DNA of 64,000 nt. Origin: Boesenbergia rotunda (taxonomy: Eukaryota; Streptophyta; Magnoliopsida; Zingiberales; Zingiberaceae). Each line of letters opens with the position of its first letter. Positions within the stretch are counted from its first letter, which is position 1. The stretch is taken from contig JAGFNQ010007672.1 of assembly GCA_024364735.1 (NCBI GenBank), positions 166,364 through 230,363 on the forward strand, given 5' to 3'. The notes under the pieces are model-generated. The model saw nothing but the letters and a program-made list of their open reading frames with translations, was not told where the DNA came from and did not search any database. Positions 12,853-24,720 of the stretch are shown one piece after another. A program made the position numbers and the translations under genes.

Positions 12853-15081
12853 TGTTGGGACCGGGTGCATGTTGACATGCATGCGGGTTCGTAATTTTAA
12901 AATTAATTACGTGCAGTGGAAGGTTTAGCATAAATAATTTCTCAAATTATTTAACCACACATCTAAGCATGCAATTTTATCTTGTGTAGACATGATCATA
13001 TATTTAAAATTTTACAGAAATGTAAACTAATTTACGTATTACCTCGCGTAACTTGAAGGAAGGGACGAGATCCAACCGTAAGCGTCCCTCGGAAGCTCCG
13101 CCTCTATTCGCGTCCACGCCGAGTATCTTCGGGATGACTTCGCAAAGTCACAAGTTTCGTGTTCTCGAGAACTACTAGATTCTCCGAGAATGCGACAAGA
13201 AAACCAAGAGTGAAGTAATCATATCGGAAAAACTCACTACCAAGGTTGGCCGGAATCACAATTCCGGCGAGAAGGAGGAAGATGACTTGCGCCCAATCCC
13301 AAGGTGATAATGGCCGGAGAGGAAGATCGTCCCAACGGAAGAACATTGTCGCCTCGGTGCTTCTCCTTGTGCTCATGGCAAGAAGAAGGGAGAAGAGCCT
13401 TGTGGCCGGCCAAGAGAAAGAAGGGAGGAGAGGGAGAGAGCCCAGACAAGAATACTTCGATTGATTTCCAAGTCTTGCCTTGGGTCCTTTATATAGTGGC
13501 CTCTCAACTGCCAAGTCGCTTTTTTCTTATGGAATAAATTTTCTATGACTTATTCCATCATGCCAAGTTTTGTCATATTTTAATTCATGATAAAAACCGA
13601 CCAAGTCTCCTTTTTTCTTATGGAATAAATTTTCTTATCATGGTAAATCAATCCATGATTGATTTTATAAAATAAAATAAACCAATCCATGGTTCATTTT
13701 AATTTTCATGAAAAATAAACCAAACCTTGGTTTATTATATAAAATTTATATCATCCATAATTTTATAAAACAAACCACACTTGGTTTATTTTATAAATTG
13801 AACCAAAAACTTGGTTCTCTCCCTTTGTTGTGGTCGGCCAAGCAAAGAGGATGGAGACCCTCTTTGGCCGGCCCATCCAAGTCACGCCCCAATGAATTAA
13901 ACTTATTTAATTCATCTATTAAGTCTTCAAAAGACTTAGACATTTTACGCTTCCGATGCGTCTCTGAAAAATTCAGATTCGACTTATCGTTTGGTTTAAC
14001 GAAACCTAATTTCTCTTGATTGGAAAATCCAATTTTCAACTCGTTTTAAATCTCTCGGATTACTCGTAGTGCGTGTGACTAAATAGGCTTTCGATTTATG
14101 TTGGTCGTCTATAATTAATCAATTATAGAACGATCATGAGTGACACCTAGTAGTATATCATGATCCCCAATTAATCGAAAGATCAACGGTTGACCTCAGA
14201 AACAATTCTGAAACCCTTCAGCAGCTATAATGAATCGTGCCCCATTCCCTTCACCATCTTATACCCACTTGGTTCAGGACATGGTCTATGTGTGTCAGTC
14301 CCCACTAGGCTGACTACGTCACACCTAGCCCAAGTAACGTTTTCTCGTCCTACGGATTCTAATTACTCTCATGTATATAAGAGATTCATACTCTGAACAT
14401 GTCATGCTCTGGCCAGAGGCTTCGAGTAACAATCCGACGATAGGCCTTGGGTATACATCTCCTCGCAAGGAGTGGTGAATCCTTTGTAGGCTGTTCAAAC
14501 ATCTTCGGGCACTTCGGCTTATACCCAATCATCCTGGGTCCACACCTCCTTGGAGATGCTTGCTTAAGATGTCAAAGTATAAGACTCCATGACCAAGATG
14601 ACTTGAACACCGCAAGTCAAAGGAATATCGCACTTAAGCTGCAGTAAGAACTTCATTGACATATCTATATGTAGACTACCATATGAAGTTTTACAGCCAG
14701 TCACTCCAATGAACTAGTTCCCTTAACTAGCATTCATGTTTATCTCCGGACATCCCAATGTCACCAGCCAGTGAGAATCAGCTGATTAGAGAATAACCCA
14801 TGCTAGTCTCAACAGAATTGATAGTGTCCGTATTTATCAATTCATCGACTATGGACAATTTCAATACTTCACAATTGCACATGTAGAGATAATCACTAGT
14901 TGTGAATTCATCACAAATTCTCTCATGCTGTGAATTGTATTGCGGACATTCATTAAATGAGTTTAAGATCTCAATCAAATACATAAATATGTATACTCAA
15001 ATAGTGAATATTCATTTATTAAAATAAATGATTACAATCATAAGGCGATTGCCTTAGGACATTTTTCTCATATCACTAACA
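12853..15081 (-). mobile_element. Copia-F 3' LTR
   Basis: This uninterrupted LTR is about 2.2 kb with TGTT...AACA ends. A TATA box CTATATAAAGG (minus) lies at about 13487-13497; in the 5' LTR the equivalent reads TAGATA in plus view and is damaged. Apparent open frames inside it, including GC-rich ones at 13104-13540, recur in the other LTR with mutations and look like chance frames. Confidence 0.92.
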
Positions 15082-15088
15082 AACTCCC

Positions 15089-16127
15089 ACTTGGCCTAAT
15101 GCCAATCGCTATGGTATCCAATACCACAGGCTCTAATATGACCCTCAAACTTGCTTTGAGGCAAGGCCTTAGTTAAAGGATCCGCTAAATTCCTTTCAGT
15201 GGGAATTTTTTCAATTTGTATATCATTCCTACTTATAATCTCTCTGATCAGATGATAGCGGCGAAGCACATGTTTGGATCGCTGATGAGACCTTGGTTCC
15301 TTTGCTTATGCAATAGCTCCATTGTTGTCGTAATAAATCGGTATTGCTTAATCAATGGTTGGAACCACACCAAGTTCTGAGACAAACTTCTTGATCCAGA
15401 CTGCTTCCTTTGCTGCTTCCGAAGCTGCAATGTATTCCGCTTCCGTGGTAGAATCCGCTACGGTGTCTTGCTTGGAACTCTTCCAACTTATTGCGCCTCC
15501 ATTCAAAATAAATACGTATCCGGACTGAGATTTGGAGTCATCCTTATCTGTCTGGAAACTGGCATCTGTATACCCACGTATTATCATATCACCTTCTCCA
15601 TATATTAGGTACACATCCTTAGTTCTTCTTAAGTACTTGAGGATTGTCTTGACATCCGCCCAATGATCCATTCCTTGATCAGACTGGTATCTGCTTGTGA
15701 CTCTCAGAGCATACGATACATCGGGCCTAGTACATAACATAGCATACATGATATATCCTATGGCAGATGCATAAGGAATCTTATTCATGCAAATCCTCTC
15801 GTCTTTTGTACGCGGACACATAGACTTCGAAAGGTTGATCCCATGCCTGATGGGAAGGTAACCTTTCTTGGATTCAGACATGCTAAACCTTTTTAGCACT
15901 CGGTCTATATATGTAGACTGCGAAAGACCAAGCAACCGTTTTGATCTATCTCTGTAGATTCTAATCCCAAGGATATAGGTTGCTTCTCCCAGGTTTTTCA
16001 TGGAGAAAGTTTTGAACAACCAAATTTTAACTGACTGTAAGACTGATATATCGTTTCCTATAAGTAATATGTCATAGACATATGACACCAGGAATACGAC
16101 TGCACTCCCACTAACCTTCTTGTACAC
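15089..16127 (-). pseudogene. Copia-F reverse transcriptase C-terminus and RNase H
   Basis: The text starts in the RT palm and continues through LGIRIYRDRSKRLLGLSQ, a tether, and RNase H with GYTDASFQTDKDD and TVADSTTEAEYIAASEA. The motif normally YVDDILL reads YVYDILL here, so the first catalytic aspartate of the RT is a tyrosine. After ELGVVPTID two further stops occur, each where a CAA codon would be expected. The trace then continues through HLIREIISRNDIQIEKIP and LADPLTKALPQSKF to a stop almost touching the purine tract, as in BARE-type elements. The product would not be functional. Confidence 0.9.
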
Positions 16128-16159
16128 ACAAGGTTCGTCAGAATTTTGTGAGAATCAAA

Positions 16160-16609
16160 CTATTTGATTGTCTCATCAAAACGGATGTTCCAGCTCCTGG
16201 ATGCTTGCTTTAGTCCATATATAGATCTTCGAAGCTTGCATACTTTGGTTTTATTATCCGATGTGAAACCTTCAGGTTGTATCATGTATACATCCTCAAG
16301 CAGGTTTCCATTAAGGAAAGCTATTTTCACATCCATTTGCCATATCTCATAATCATAATGAGCTGCTATGGCCAGGAGCATCCGAATGAATTTAAGCATA
16401 GCTACTGGAGAATAGGTTTCGTCATAATCAATTCCTTGTTTCTGACGATATCCTTTTGCCACTAATCTAGCCTTAAAGGTAATAACATTACCTTCCATGT
16501 CGGTTTTCTTCTTGAAAACCCACTTGTACCCTATGGGCTTAATCCCTTCAGGTGGGTTAACCAAGTCCCATACTTGATTTTCGTACATGGAATCCATTTC
16601 CGACTTCAT
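16160..16609 (-). pseudogene. Copia-F reverse transcriptase N-terminus
   Basis: The text contains WDLVNPPEGIKPIGYKWVF, ARLVAKGYRQKQGIDYDET and MDVKIAFLNGNLLEDVYM, the standard start of a Copia RVT_2 domain. A frame change between about 16130 and 16160 separates it from the rest of the RT. The frame is preceded by a stop that splits it from the linker at 16619-16957. It makes sense only as one piece of the broken F polyprotein. Confidence 0.9.
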
Positions 16610-16618
16610 GGCTTCAAG

Positions 16619-17250
16619 TCATTTATCCCTTTCTGAATTTTTCAGAACATCTTCATAACTGATAGGTTCGTCATCGTTAATGAGTAACACGTCGTTCGAT
16701 TCACTTATGAGAAATCCGTATCTCTCTGGAATATTGCGTGTCCTATCAGACCTATGAAGAAGTGGTGTTGTTTTAGGTTCAACTGATAGCTCATCATTAT
16801 GAGTTATTGGTTGTGGGTCTAGACTAGGTGTCTCTGTAATGTCTATTGGAGTTTCTTGAACTTCTTCAAGTTCAATGCTACTCCCACTGTTTTCTTGTAA
16901 AAGAAATTCTTTTTCTAGAAATACAGCATGCCTTGAAACAAACACCTTTTGTTCCAAGGGATGATAGAATGGTAACCTTTCGTTTCCTTAGGGTATCCAA
17001 TAAATAGACATTTATTAGACTTAGCATCGAATTTGTCTGATACAGTCCGCTTCACATAAGCAGGAAAACCCTATATCTTTAGGTGAGATAAATGAGGTTT
17101 CTTACTATTCCACGTCTCATATGGAGTAGTAGAGACTACCTTGGTCGGGACTCTGTTTAGCAAGTAAACAGCTGTCTTAAGCGCATAGCCCCAAAAGGAT
17201 TTTGGAAGAGTTGCATGATTCATCATAGATCTAACCATGTCCATCAAGGT
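16619..17250 (-). pseudogene. Copia-F integrase C-terminus and linker
   Basis: An open frame of 112 codons (16619-16957) covers the acidic linker between integrase and RT, with LHRSDRTRNIPERYGFLI. Upstream, to 17250, the translated text in broken frames still shows a Copia integrase C-terminal core with NHATLPKSFWGYAL and LLNRVPTKVV, interrupted by stops. I treat both as one decayed segment. Confidence 0.8.
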
Positions 17251-17712
17251 TCAGTTACGCCTCTCAGATACACCATTATGCTGTGGTGTATATGGCGGAG
17301 TCCATTGAGACAATATCCCATTGTCCCTAAGATAATCTTGAAACTCTTGGCTTAAGTATTCACCACCCCGATTGGATCGAAGTATCTTAATACTTTTTCC
17401 AAGCTGTTTCTCTACTTCACTTCTGAACTCTTTGAATTTCTCAAAAGCTTCAGATTTGTGTTTCATTAAGAACACATACCCGAATCGTGAGTGATCATCG
17501 ATAAAGGTAATGAAGTAGCTATAGCCTCCTTGTGCAAGAGTTGACATTGGTCCACATACATCAGTATGTATTAGACCAAGCAATTCTCCCACTGGTTTAC
17601 CTTTTTTGGAAAAGAGTAATTTGGTCATCTTGCCTTTTAAGAATGATTCGCATGTATCAAATGAACCAGGTTCAAATGATTCCAGAATTCCACATCGGTG
17701 TAATTTGGTCAT
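17251..17712 (-). pseudogene. Copia-F integrase core
   Basis: The integrase core shows HTDVCGPM (first D), FIDDHSRFGYVF (second D of the usual block) and TPPYTPQHNGVSERRN (with the E). The block normally LRSDRGGEY reads LRSNRGGEY, a conservative change at a conserved aspartate. The frame ends at a stop immediately after SERRN, where the family continues. This is a decayed copy of the enzyme that joins cDNA to the chromosome. Confidence 0.9.
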
Positions 17713-17718
17713 GCGTTT

Positions 17719-18387
17719 CTAGCTTACATGGCCAAGACGACAATGCCACGTATAGGAGTCTATTTGATTATCTATTCGAGCACGTTTGTTGCTAACTTCG
17801 ATATTGAAAATGTCACCGGATAAATCTAACGTGTAGATACCATTGCATAAAGTTCCGATCCCATAAAGAACACCATTTAAAGTTATGTAACAGCAATTGT
17901 TACTAAAAGTTAAATGGTAACCCTTTTCATTCAAGTATGAAATAGATACAATGTTCTTTATTAACGAAGGAACAAAATAATAATTATCCAATTCTAAGAC
18001 AAGTCCAGTAGGGAGCTTTAGCAAATATGTTCCGATGGCAATAGCAGCAATCTTTGCTCCATTTCCAACTCGCAAATTCGCTTCTCCCTTGACGAGTCTT
18101 CTTCTATTCCTTAGCCCGTGTATGCCATTACATATATGTGAGCTACACCCAGTATCAAGTACCCAGGTGTATGAGGAAATAGAGTGACATTCAATAACGA
18201 AGATGCCTGAAGAGGATGGGGCATCAGATGCCTTCTTCTTCAAGGACTCAAGATAAACCTTGTAGTTTCTTCGCCAGTGGCCCTCCTTGCCGCAGTGATG
18301 GCAAGTGCCTTTTGGTGTCTTTTCAATCCTTTTGGCCTTAGTTAACTTATTGGTGTCCAAAATGGAACGCAAATTCAGAGAAGACAT
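17719..18387 (-). pseudogene. Copia-F gag remnant, zinc knuckle and protease
   Basis: The frame opens with MSSLNLRSILDTNKLT, the usual gag N-terminus of Angela/BARE elements. It then jumps in frame to KAKRIEKTPKGT and the zinc knuckle CHHCGKEGHWRRNYK, so about 200 or more residues of gag are missing without a frame break. The last knuckle cysteine is replaced by tyrosine. The protease active site YTWVLDTGCSSHICN is intact, followed by the pre-integrase domain ending WHCRLGHVS. Loss of the gag body suggests this copy could only have moved with help from other elements, or that the deletion came after insertion. Confidence 0.87.
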
Positions 18388-20178
18388 GATCAGGTGATTA
18401 TCCTAGAAATACAAATTGAGGTTATGTGATGAGAATGATAAAGAATGTATCAATATACATTAATTAAATTCTATTTATTTTTCGAATTGAATAACCCTTT
18501 TTATCAATTTGGGAGATCGTAGGAACATCTGCAAATAGGTTGATATCTAACCATAGATAAGAACAACCATGGCTGGAGTCCATCAAGTTATTCTTAGCTA
18601 TGAAGGTAGGTAATTATACCGATTACATATTACACATATGTAACTATCACATTATGCTATCAACTAATTGAATGTTTGCATATATCATTGGGTTGTTAAC
18701 TCATTAACAAGTATGCAACAATATACATAGCACCCAACTGCACCTCTCTTTACATCGACCTTGGCTGTGGCACAACAAATCGATGCTCCAAGCTTAAGGC
18801 TGACCCATTAATCAAGAAATAGTTTTAATATGGTTGGAGCTCATTCAACCGTTTAGTCAGGCTTGGATGTGTCCAACAACCAAAACTAAGGATTGACCTC
18901 TGACTCCAACTATATTAATCATAAACTAATTCCATGGTTTGAACATGTTGAGGTTCAAGCCGGGCATGGATGTGCCCATCAACCCAAACGAGAAACTAAA
19001 CTCCGGTTCTAACCATATTAATGGAAGGTGTTGGCCTTAATATTTTGTAAGGGGTTTTGGGTCTCATCTTTTTCTTTTAAGCACATTCATGACATATAAT
19101 TATGTCATGTACTAACGATTTCCTTAATAAAGTATGTATTTGACTTAATTTATCAAGTTTCATTAATTGAATTAGGAACCGGATTTCCTAATTCTAATTT
19201 CATACTTTATTCAAGGAATTGTTTTGGGAAACAATTTCCTAAATTATCATAATCAATTTCGGAAATAATATGTTTAAGACTTTGATTTCTCTAAATCAAA
19301 TCTTATTAAATTAAGAGACAGATTCCCTTAATTCAACCACATATTATTTTCATGAAAATCTTATTTAAGGAAATATACTCTATAGGAAACAATTTTCCTA
19401 ATTAATTTTGGAGACAATAATATGTAAGAGCATCACCTCATAAATCAAATAAGGAAATTATCGTTTGAGAATCACCTCAAAATTTCCAAGATTTGATCAC
19501 ATATTTTATTTATGGAAAATTAATATCAATAACTTAATTTGGACGGCTCCCCGAGGCTCAATCCAAAATAAGAATTTATTGATAATATAATTTGGACGGC
19601 TCCCCGAGGCTCAATCCAAATTAAACATTTGACAGTTTAAATTCAATTTAGTAAATTTAATTATAACAACTAACTTTAAATTGGACGGCTCCCCGAGGCT
19701 CAATCCAAAATAAAGAATTTTGTAAATAATTTAATTTCTAATTATGAATTTAAATGCCAATTAATATTCCCATAATTTGTCTAGACTTTCTTGAAAGAAA
19801 GTGCCCAAAATTGCGAGCTTTCCATAAATGGAAAGTTTTCAAAAATAAAAGGTTTTCAGAATAATTGTATGTTTCTGGTACAAAGAAAACTTAGGTTTTT
19901 CCAAAATTGGAAAATTTCCAAAATAAAAAATTTCCAAAATTGGAAAGTTTCCAAAAATGGAAAGTTTTCACAATTATCATAAAATTTTAGAAACAGAGAT
20001 ATTTCAAAAGTTTGCGAAATTTCATGAGGATTTCTAAACCTTGAAATTCCTAAATCGGAAATTTACAATAATTGGAAGGTTTCCATAATTGGAAAATTTT
20101 CCAAAATTGAGATCATGACAAAGTTTTCCGCAAAACAATTATACGATTATGTCGAACACTATCCGGCTCTGATACCAC
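18388..20178 (-). other. Copia-F untranslated leader
   Basis: About 1.8 kb lies between the primer-binding site and the gag start. It has no coding potential in any frame longer than about 60 codons. It holds diverged duplicated blocks around 18830-19000 (GCTTGGATGTG and GGCATGGATGTG contexts), three copies of a 29-bp element (19539-19709) and an A/T-rich run built on AAAATTGGAAAATTTCC (about 19820-20110). Long leaders are normal for BARE-type elements and carry packaging and priming signals. Confidence 0.75.
19539..19709. repeat. Three 29-bp repeats in the Copia-F leader
   Basis: The unit TTGGACGGCTCCCCGAGGCT plus CAATCCAAA occurs at about 19539-19567, 19592-19620 and 19681-19709 without visible mismatch. 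The surrounding sequence is AT-rich and diverged. Each unit can close a 5-bp stem TTGGA/TCCAA around a GC-rich loop containing a direct repeat of GGCTC. Confidence 0.9.
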
Positions 20179-21778
20179 TGTTGGGACCGGGTGCATGTTG
20201 ACATGGATGCGAGTTCGTAATTTTAAAATTAATTACGTGCAGCGGAAGGTTTAGCATAAATAATTTCTCAAATTATTTAACCACACTTCTAAGCATGCAA
20301 CTTTATCTTGTGTAGACATGATCATATATTTAAAATTTTGCAAAAACATAAACTAATTTACGTATTACCTCGCGTAACTCGAAGGAAGGGACGAGATCCA
20401 ACCGTAAGCGTCCCTCGGAAGCTCCGCCTCTATTCGCGTCCACGCCGAGTATCTTCGGGATGACTTCGCAAAGCCACAAGTTTCGTGTTCTCGAGAACTA
20501 CTAGATTCTCCGAGAATGCGACAAGAAAACCAAGAGAGAAGTAATCACATCTGAAAAACTCACTACCAAGGTTGGCCGGAATCACAATTCCGGCGAGAAG
20601 GAGGAAGATGACTTGTGCCCAATCCCAAGGTGATAATGGCCGGAGAGGAAGATTGTCCCAACGGAAGAACTTTGTCGCCTCGGTGCTTCTCCTTGTGCTC
20701 ACGGCAAGAAGAAGGGAGAAGAGCCTTGTGGCCGGCCAAGAGAAAGAAGGGAGGAGAGGGAGAGAGCCCAGCAAGAATACATCGATTGATTTCCAAGCCT
20801 TGCCTTGGGTCCTTTAGATAGTGGCCTCTCAACCGCTAAGTCTCTTTTTTCTTATGGAATAAATTTTCTATGACTTATTCCATCATGCCAGGTTTTATCA
20901 TATTTTAATTCATGATAAAAACCGACCAAGTCTCCTTTTTTCTTATGGAATAAATTTTCTTATCATGGTAAATTAATCCATGATTGATTTTATAAAATAA
21001 AATAAACCAATCCATGGTTTATTTTAATTTCCATGAAAAATAAACCAAACCTTGGTTTATTATATAAAATTTATATCATCCATAATTTTATAAAACAAAC
21101 CACACTTGGTTTATTTTATAAATTGAACCAAAAACTTGGTTCTCTCCCTTTGTTGTGGCCGACCAAGCAAAGAGGATGGAGACCCTCTTTGGCCGGCCCA
21201 TCCAAGCCACGCCCCAATGAATTAAACTTATTTAATTCATCTATTAAGTCTTCAAAATACTTAGCCATTTTACGCTTCCGATGCGTCTCTGAAAAATTCA
21301 GATTCGACTTATCGTTTGACTTAACCAAACCTAATCTCTCTTGATTGGAAAATCTAAATTTCTACTCATTTTAAATCCGTCGGATTACTCGTAGTGCGTG
21401 TGACTAAATAGGCTTTCGATTTATGTTGGCCGTCTATAATTAATCAATTATAGAACGATCATGAGTGGCACCTAGTAGTACATCATGATCCCCAATTAAT
21501 CGAAAGATCAACGGTTGACCTCAGAAACAATTCTGAAACCCTTCAGCAGCTATAATGAATCGTGCCCCATTCCCTTCACCATCTTATACCCACTTGGTTC
21601 AGGACATGGTCTATGTGTGTCAGTCCCCACTAGGCTGACTACGTCACACCTAGCCCAAGTAACGTTTTCTTATCCTACGGATTCTAATTACTCTCATGTA
21701 TTTAAGAGATTCATACTCTGAACATGTCATGCTTTGGCCAGAGGCTACGAGTAACAATCCGACGATAGACCTTGGGTA
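20179..21778 (-). mobile_element. Copia-F 5' LTR, part 1
   Basis: This aligns with 12853-14456 of the 3' LTR. The boundary at 20179 is set by the adjacent primer-binding site (reverse complement TGGTATCAGAGCC). It is interrupted at GGGTA (21774-21778) by a solo Gypsy LTR. The LTR resumes after 24087. Confidence 0.9.
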
Positions 21779-21930
21779 TGTAACGCCCCAAAATTCCCAT
21801 TTTCAGTTCTTAAAGTCCTTAGAATTATTTAAAAATGGTTTAGAAATATTCTAGATATTTTTAGGGATTTTTAGAATATTTTTATGGAATTTTCCGAGTC
21901 CGTTTAGTATATTTAAAAAAAGAAAAACAT

Positions 21931-22003
21931 TTAAGGGCAGCAGGGGGTTCAAACCCGCGACCACCGGAAGAGCAAGCACGCGCACGACCAGCTGGGCTGG
22001 TTG
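21931..22003 (-). other. Antisense tRNA-like module in the E-type solo LTR
   Basis: On the minus strand it reads AGCCCAGCTGG (box A-like) and, 45 nt further, GTTTGAACC (box B-like, one mismatch to GWTCRANNC). It sits about 150-225 bp from the LTR start, opposite to LTR transcription. I see no clean acceptor stem, so it is tRNA-like rather than a tRNA gene. Confidence 0.55.
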
Positions 22004-23827
22004 GTTTTGTTGAAATAAGCTGGGCGAAACAATAGATAAGGTATAATTAGGTAAATTCGCCCCATAAATATAAATAGATAATTAAAGAGAGAAATTTTAT
22101 TTTCTCTCAACCTAAACCCTTTCTCTCCCTCGCCCAGCACCTTGCGCCGACTCCTTTCCCCTCTCCTCTCTTGGGCAACACCACATCAAGCCCTAGAGGG
22201 CCAGCCAAGGCTCTCCTCCGAGAGATATTCCTATATTCGGGATCCCCGCGACGAGAGGAACGCGTAGGCGCGAAGAATTCTCCGAGATCTCAATTTTCTT
22301 CCGATCCCTAGACATCAATCTTGGTTGTAAGTCCAAGATATCAATGTAAGTACTGCTCACCTGCAGTAAGAGGCGGTTTTTCCGCAAGAATTTCCCTTAA
22401 AAGTTTTTAAAAGAGATATTTCTTTTTTTTAAGTTTTTGCATGTGATCTTAGTTCATTATATGCTTGTATAAGTTTGATAAAGCACCCTATGTGAGATTA
22501 GGGGCTAAGAAAGTTATGAGAAAAGAAAAGAAAAGATAAAGATAAGAAAAGAAAAGGCCAAGGCATTAAGAAATCCCCAAAAGTCAAGACTTAGGGATTT
22601 TAGCACGCAAGGTGCTCGAGAAAATGCCAAGGCATTTACAGATAAGAAAGAAAAGAAAGAAAAGCTATTTTATTTTCTAAGGCCAGTACCCGGCGTCCAA
22701 GGGCGTCGTTAAAGAAATCTAGGTGTCCAATTCCAAGGTCTTGGCCCTGGTAGACCAAGGTCTGCTCTATTAGGATTGGTGGCTCGCTACCCCAACCTTT
22801 TAGGGAACGCGCATGAGATGGTACTTACGTCTTCAGTGGATCCAAGTGATTATTATTTTCAAGTATATGCTTTAGCAAAGTTTCTAAAGTTTAAAGAGTT
22901 TTCAAAAAAGTTCAAGAATAGCTAAAGTTTCAAGTTGAGCCAAGAAAAGTAAATTGAGATTTATTAATGCTTGAGTATGCATGTTTTGAGTTATACATGT
23001 TCTTAGTTTTCTTTCAAGCATATAAGTATCTCATATGAATTTCATATTGATCAAGAAGCATGTTTGCACATTTCGAGATTTTGTGAGCTAGATAGTACTT
23101 ACTAAGCTTTTTGCTTACTAGTTGCATTTCCTCTTACTGCAGATAAAGGTAAAGGCAAGTAATTCTGAAGGAAGGCGACGAGGCGGTGCTGAGTAAAGTG
23201 TGTGTGGTGGCTGATTTTGGAGAGATCCTCGAGACGAGACAATTTAGTTATTTGAATTACAATGTTTTAGTTTATTCAAATTTCAAGTTCTTGCTTTATG
23301 GAGTTTAGCGAACATTTAAGCTTTGGATAGTTTTACATGCTCAATTTCTTAGAGTAAAGATTCCATGTCATTTCATTTAGCATACATATCCTTATGATTG
23401 CATTGGATGAGTAGAAGTGTGAGTAGGTTGAAATATTGATACTTTGTTAGAGAAATAGATGCATGTGCCAAGATAGTATTAATTTCCCTTTTGATCAAGT
23501 TTTATTGCTTAAGTATGTTTAGAAAAGTTGCTTTCTCATTTGATAATGCCTTAGGGATGTTTCAGAATTTTGTGTGATGAGTTTCAATGGTTAGAAGTTA
23601 AGTTTGGTACAAACTCTAGCTTAAAGTCTATGTAGATTTTGCATAACTTGCTAAATTCCGCAAAAGTCCTAATTTCAAGTTTATAGATTCGTTTTGATGG
23701 GCTAAATTGTTTAGAAAACTGGTATAGAGTATAGAAATGGTGTCATGATTTTATATGGCTCGAAAGTATAGGCTTGGTGGAGTTTTGAAACAAGGCTTCG
23801 AATCTGAAAAACAGATTTCAGGCTTAT

Positions 23828-23856
23828 CAGTCGACTGGTACAGTATCAGTCGACTG
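23828..23856. promoter_or_regulatory. Paired CAGTCGACTG palindromes, E-type solo LTR
   Basis: Two perfect copies of the 10-bp palindrome start at 23828 and 23847, a spacing of 19 bp. They lie about 230-255 bp from the LTR end. The same pair occurs at the matching place in the Gypsy-E LTR (58902, 58921). Confidence 0.7.
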
Positions 23857-24087
23857 ATACCCGTAAGCTGAGTTGGGCGAGGCAAGTTCAATAAGTATTT
23901 TCTTACGAGTTTTTGAGAAAGAAAGTGTGACATGGTATCATGCATGACTATTTAAGTTAGAATATCATTCTTAAATAGATTAAAAAGAAAAAAAAAGATT
24001 TCCGCATTTTTAGTCGTGCATTAGAGTCGAGAAGTAGACAAAAGTAACGATCCGTCTAAGGCAGAGAAGGCGGGTCGCTACAGGGTA

Positions 24088-24715
24088 TACATCTCCTCGC
24101 AAGGAGTGGTGAATCCTTTGTAGGCTGTTCAAACATCTTCGGGCACTTCGGCTTATACCCAACCATCCTGGGTCCACACCTCCTTGGAGATGCTTGCTTA
24201 AGATGTCAAAGTATAAGACTCCATGACCAAGATGACTTGAACACCGCAAGTCAAAGGAACATCGCACTTAAGCTGCAGTAAGAACTTCATTGACATATCT
24301 ATATGTAGACTACCATATGAAGTTTTACAGCCAGTCACTCCAATGAACTAGTTCCCTTAACTAGCATTCATGTTTATCTCCGGACATCCCATTGTCACCA
24401 GCCAGTGAGAATCAGCTGATTAGAGAATAACCCATGCTAGTCTCAACAGAATTGATAGTGTCCGTATTTATCAATTCATCGACTAGGGATAATTTCAATA
24501 CTTCACAATTGTACATGTAGAGATAATCACTAGTTGTGAATTCATCACAAATTCTCTCATGCTGTGAATTGTATTGCGGACATTCAGTAAATGAGTTTAA
24601 GATCTCAATCAAATACATAAACATATATACTAAAATAGTGAATATTCATTTATTAAAATAAATGATTACAATCATAAGGCAATTGCCTTAGGACACTTTT
24701 CTCATATCACTAACA
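24088..24715 (-). mobile_element. Copia-F 5' LTR, part 2
   Basis: This continues the F LTR after the solo LTR and matches 14457-15081 with few changes. It ends CACTAACA at 24715. The following GATTG is the altered target duplication, after which the Copia-C LTR resumes. Confidence 0.9.
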
Positions 24716-24720
24716 GATTG

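Larger units (their letters stand above)
21779..24082 (+). mobile_element. Solo Gypsy LTR, E-type (Tekay-like family)
   Basis: This 2304-bp segment begins TGTAACGCCCC and ends GGGTCGCTACA. It is flanked by GGGTA on both sides (21774-21778, 24083-24087), and the uninterrupted F LTR has only one GGGTA at that place. It matches the Gypsy-E 3' LTR (58675-60969, opposite strand) along its length. No internal region exists, so it is a solo LTR left by recombination between two LTRs. It carries a TATA-like AAATATAAATAG at about 22065-22076, a tRNA-like module at 21931-22003 and two CAGTCGACTG palindromes near its 3' end. Confidence 0.93.
12853..24715 (-). mobile_element. Copia-F, Angela/BARE-like element, nested in the C LTR
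   Basis: Both LTRs start TGTTGGGACC (plus-strand view) and end CACTAACA. The left LTR is 12853-15081 (2229 bp). The right LTR is 20179-24715, interrupted by a solo Gypsy LTR. Flanks GACTG (12848-12852) and GATTG (24716-24720) form a 5-bp duplication with one mismatch. A primer-binding site complementary to initiator tRNA-Met (TGGTATCAGAGCC, minus) lies at about 20165-20177, and a purine tract AAGTGGGAGTT (minus) adjoins the left LTR. LTR length, domain order PR-IN-RT-RH and protein text match the Angela/BARE lineage. The two LTRs differ at roughly 3-4 per cent in the first 230 bp by eye. Confidence 0.9.

Noticed and set aside
13104..13540. Several overlapping frames on both strands in the F LTR, repeated at 20430-20832
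   Set aside because: They lie inside a non-coding LTR and differ between the two copies by stops and shifts, so they are not kept as protein.
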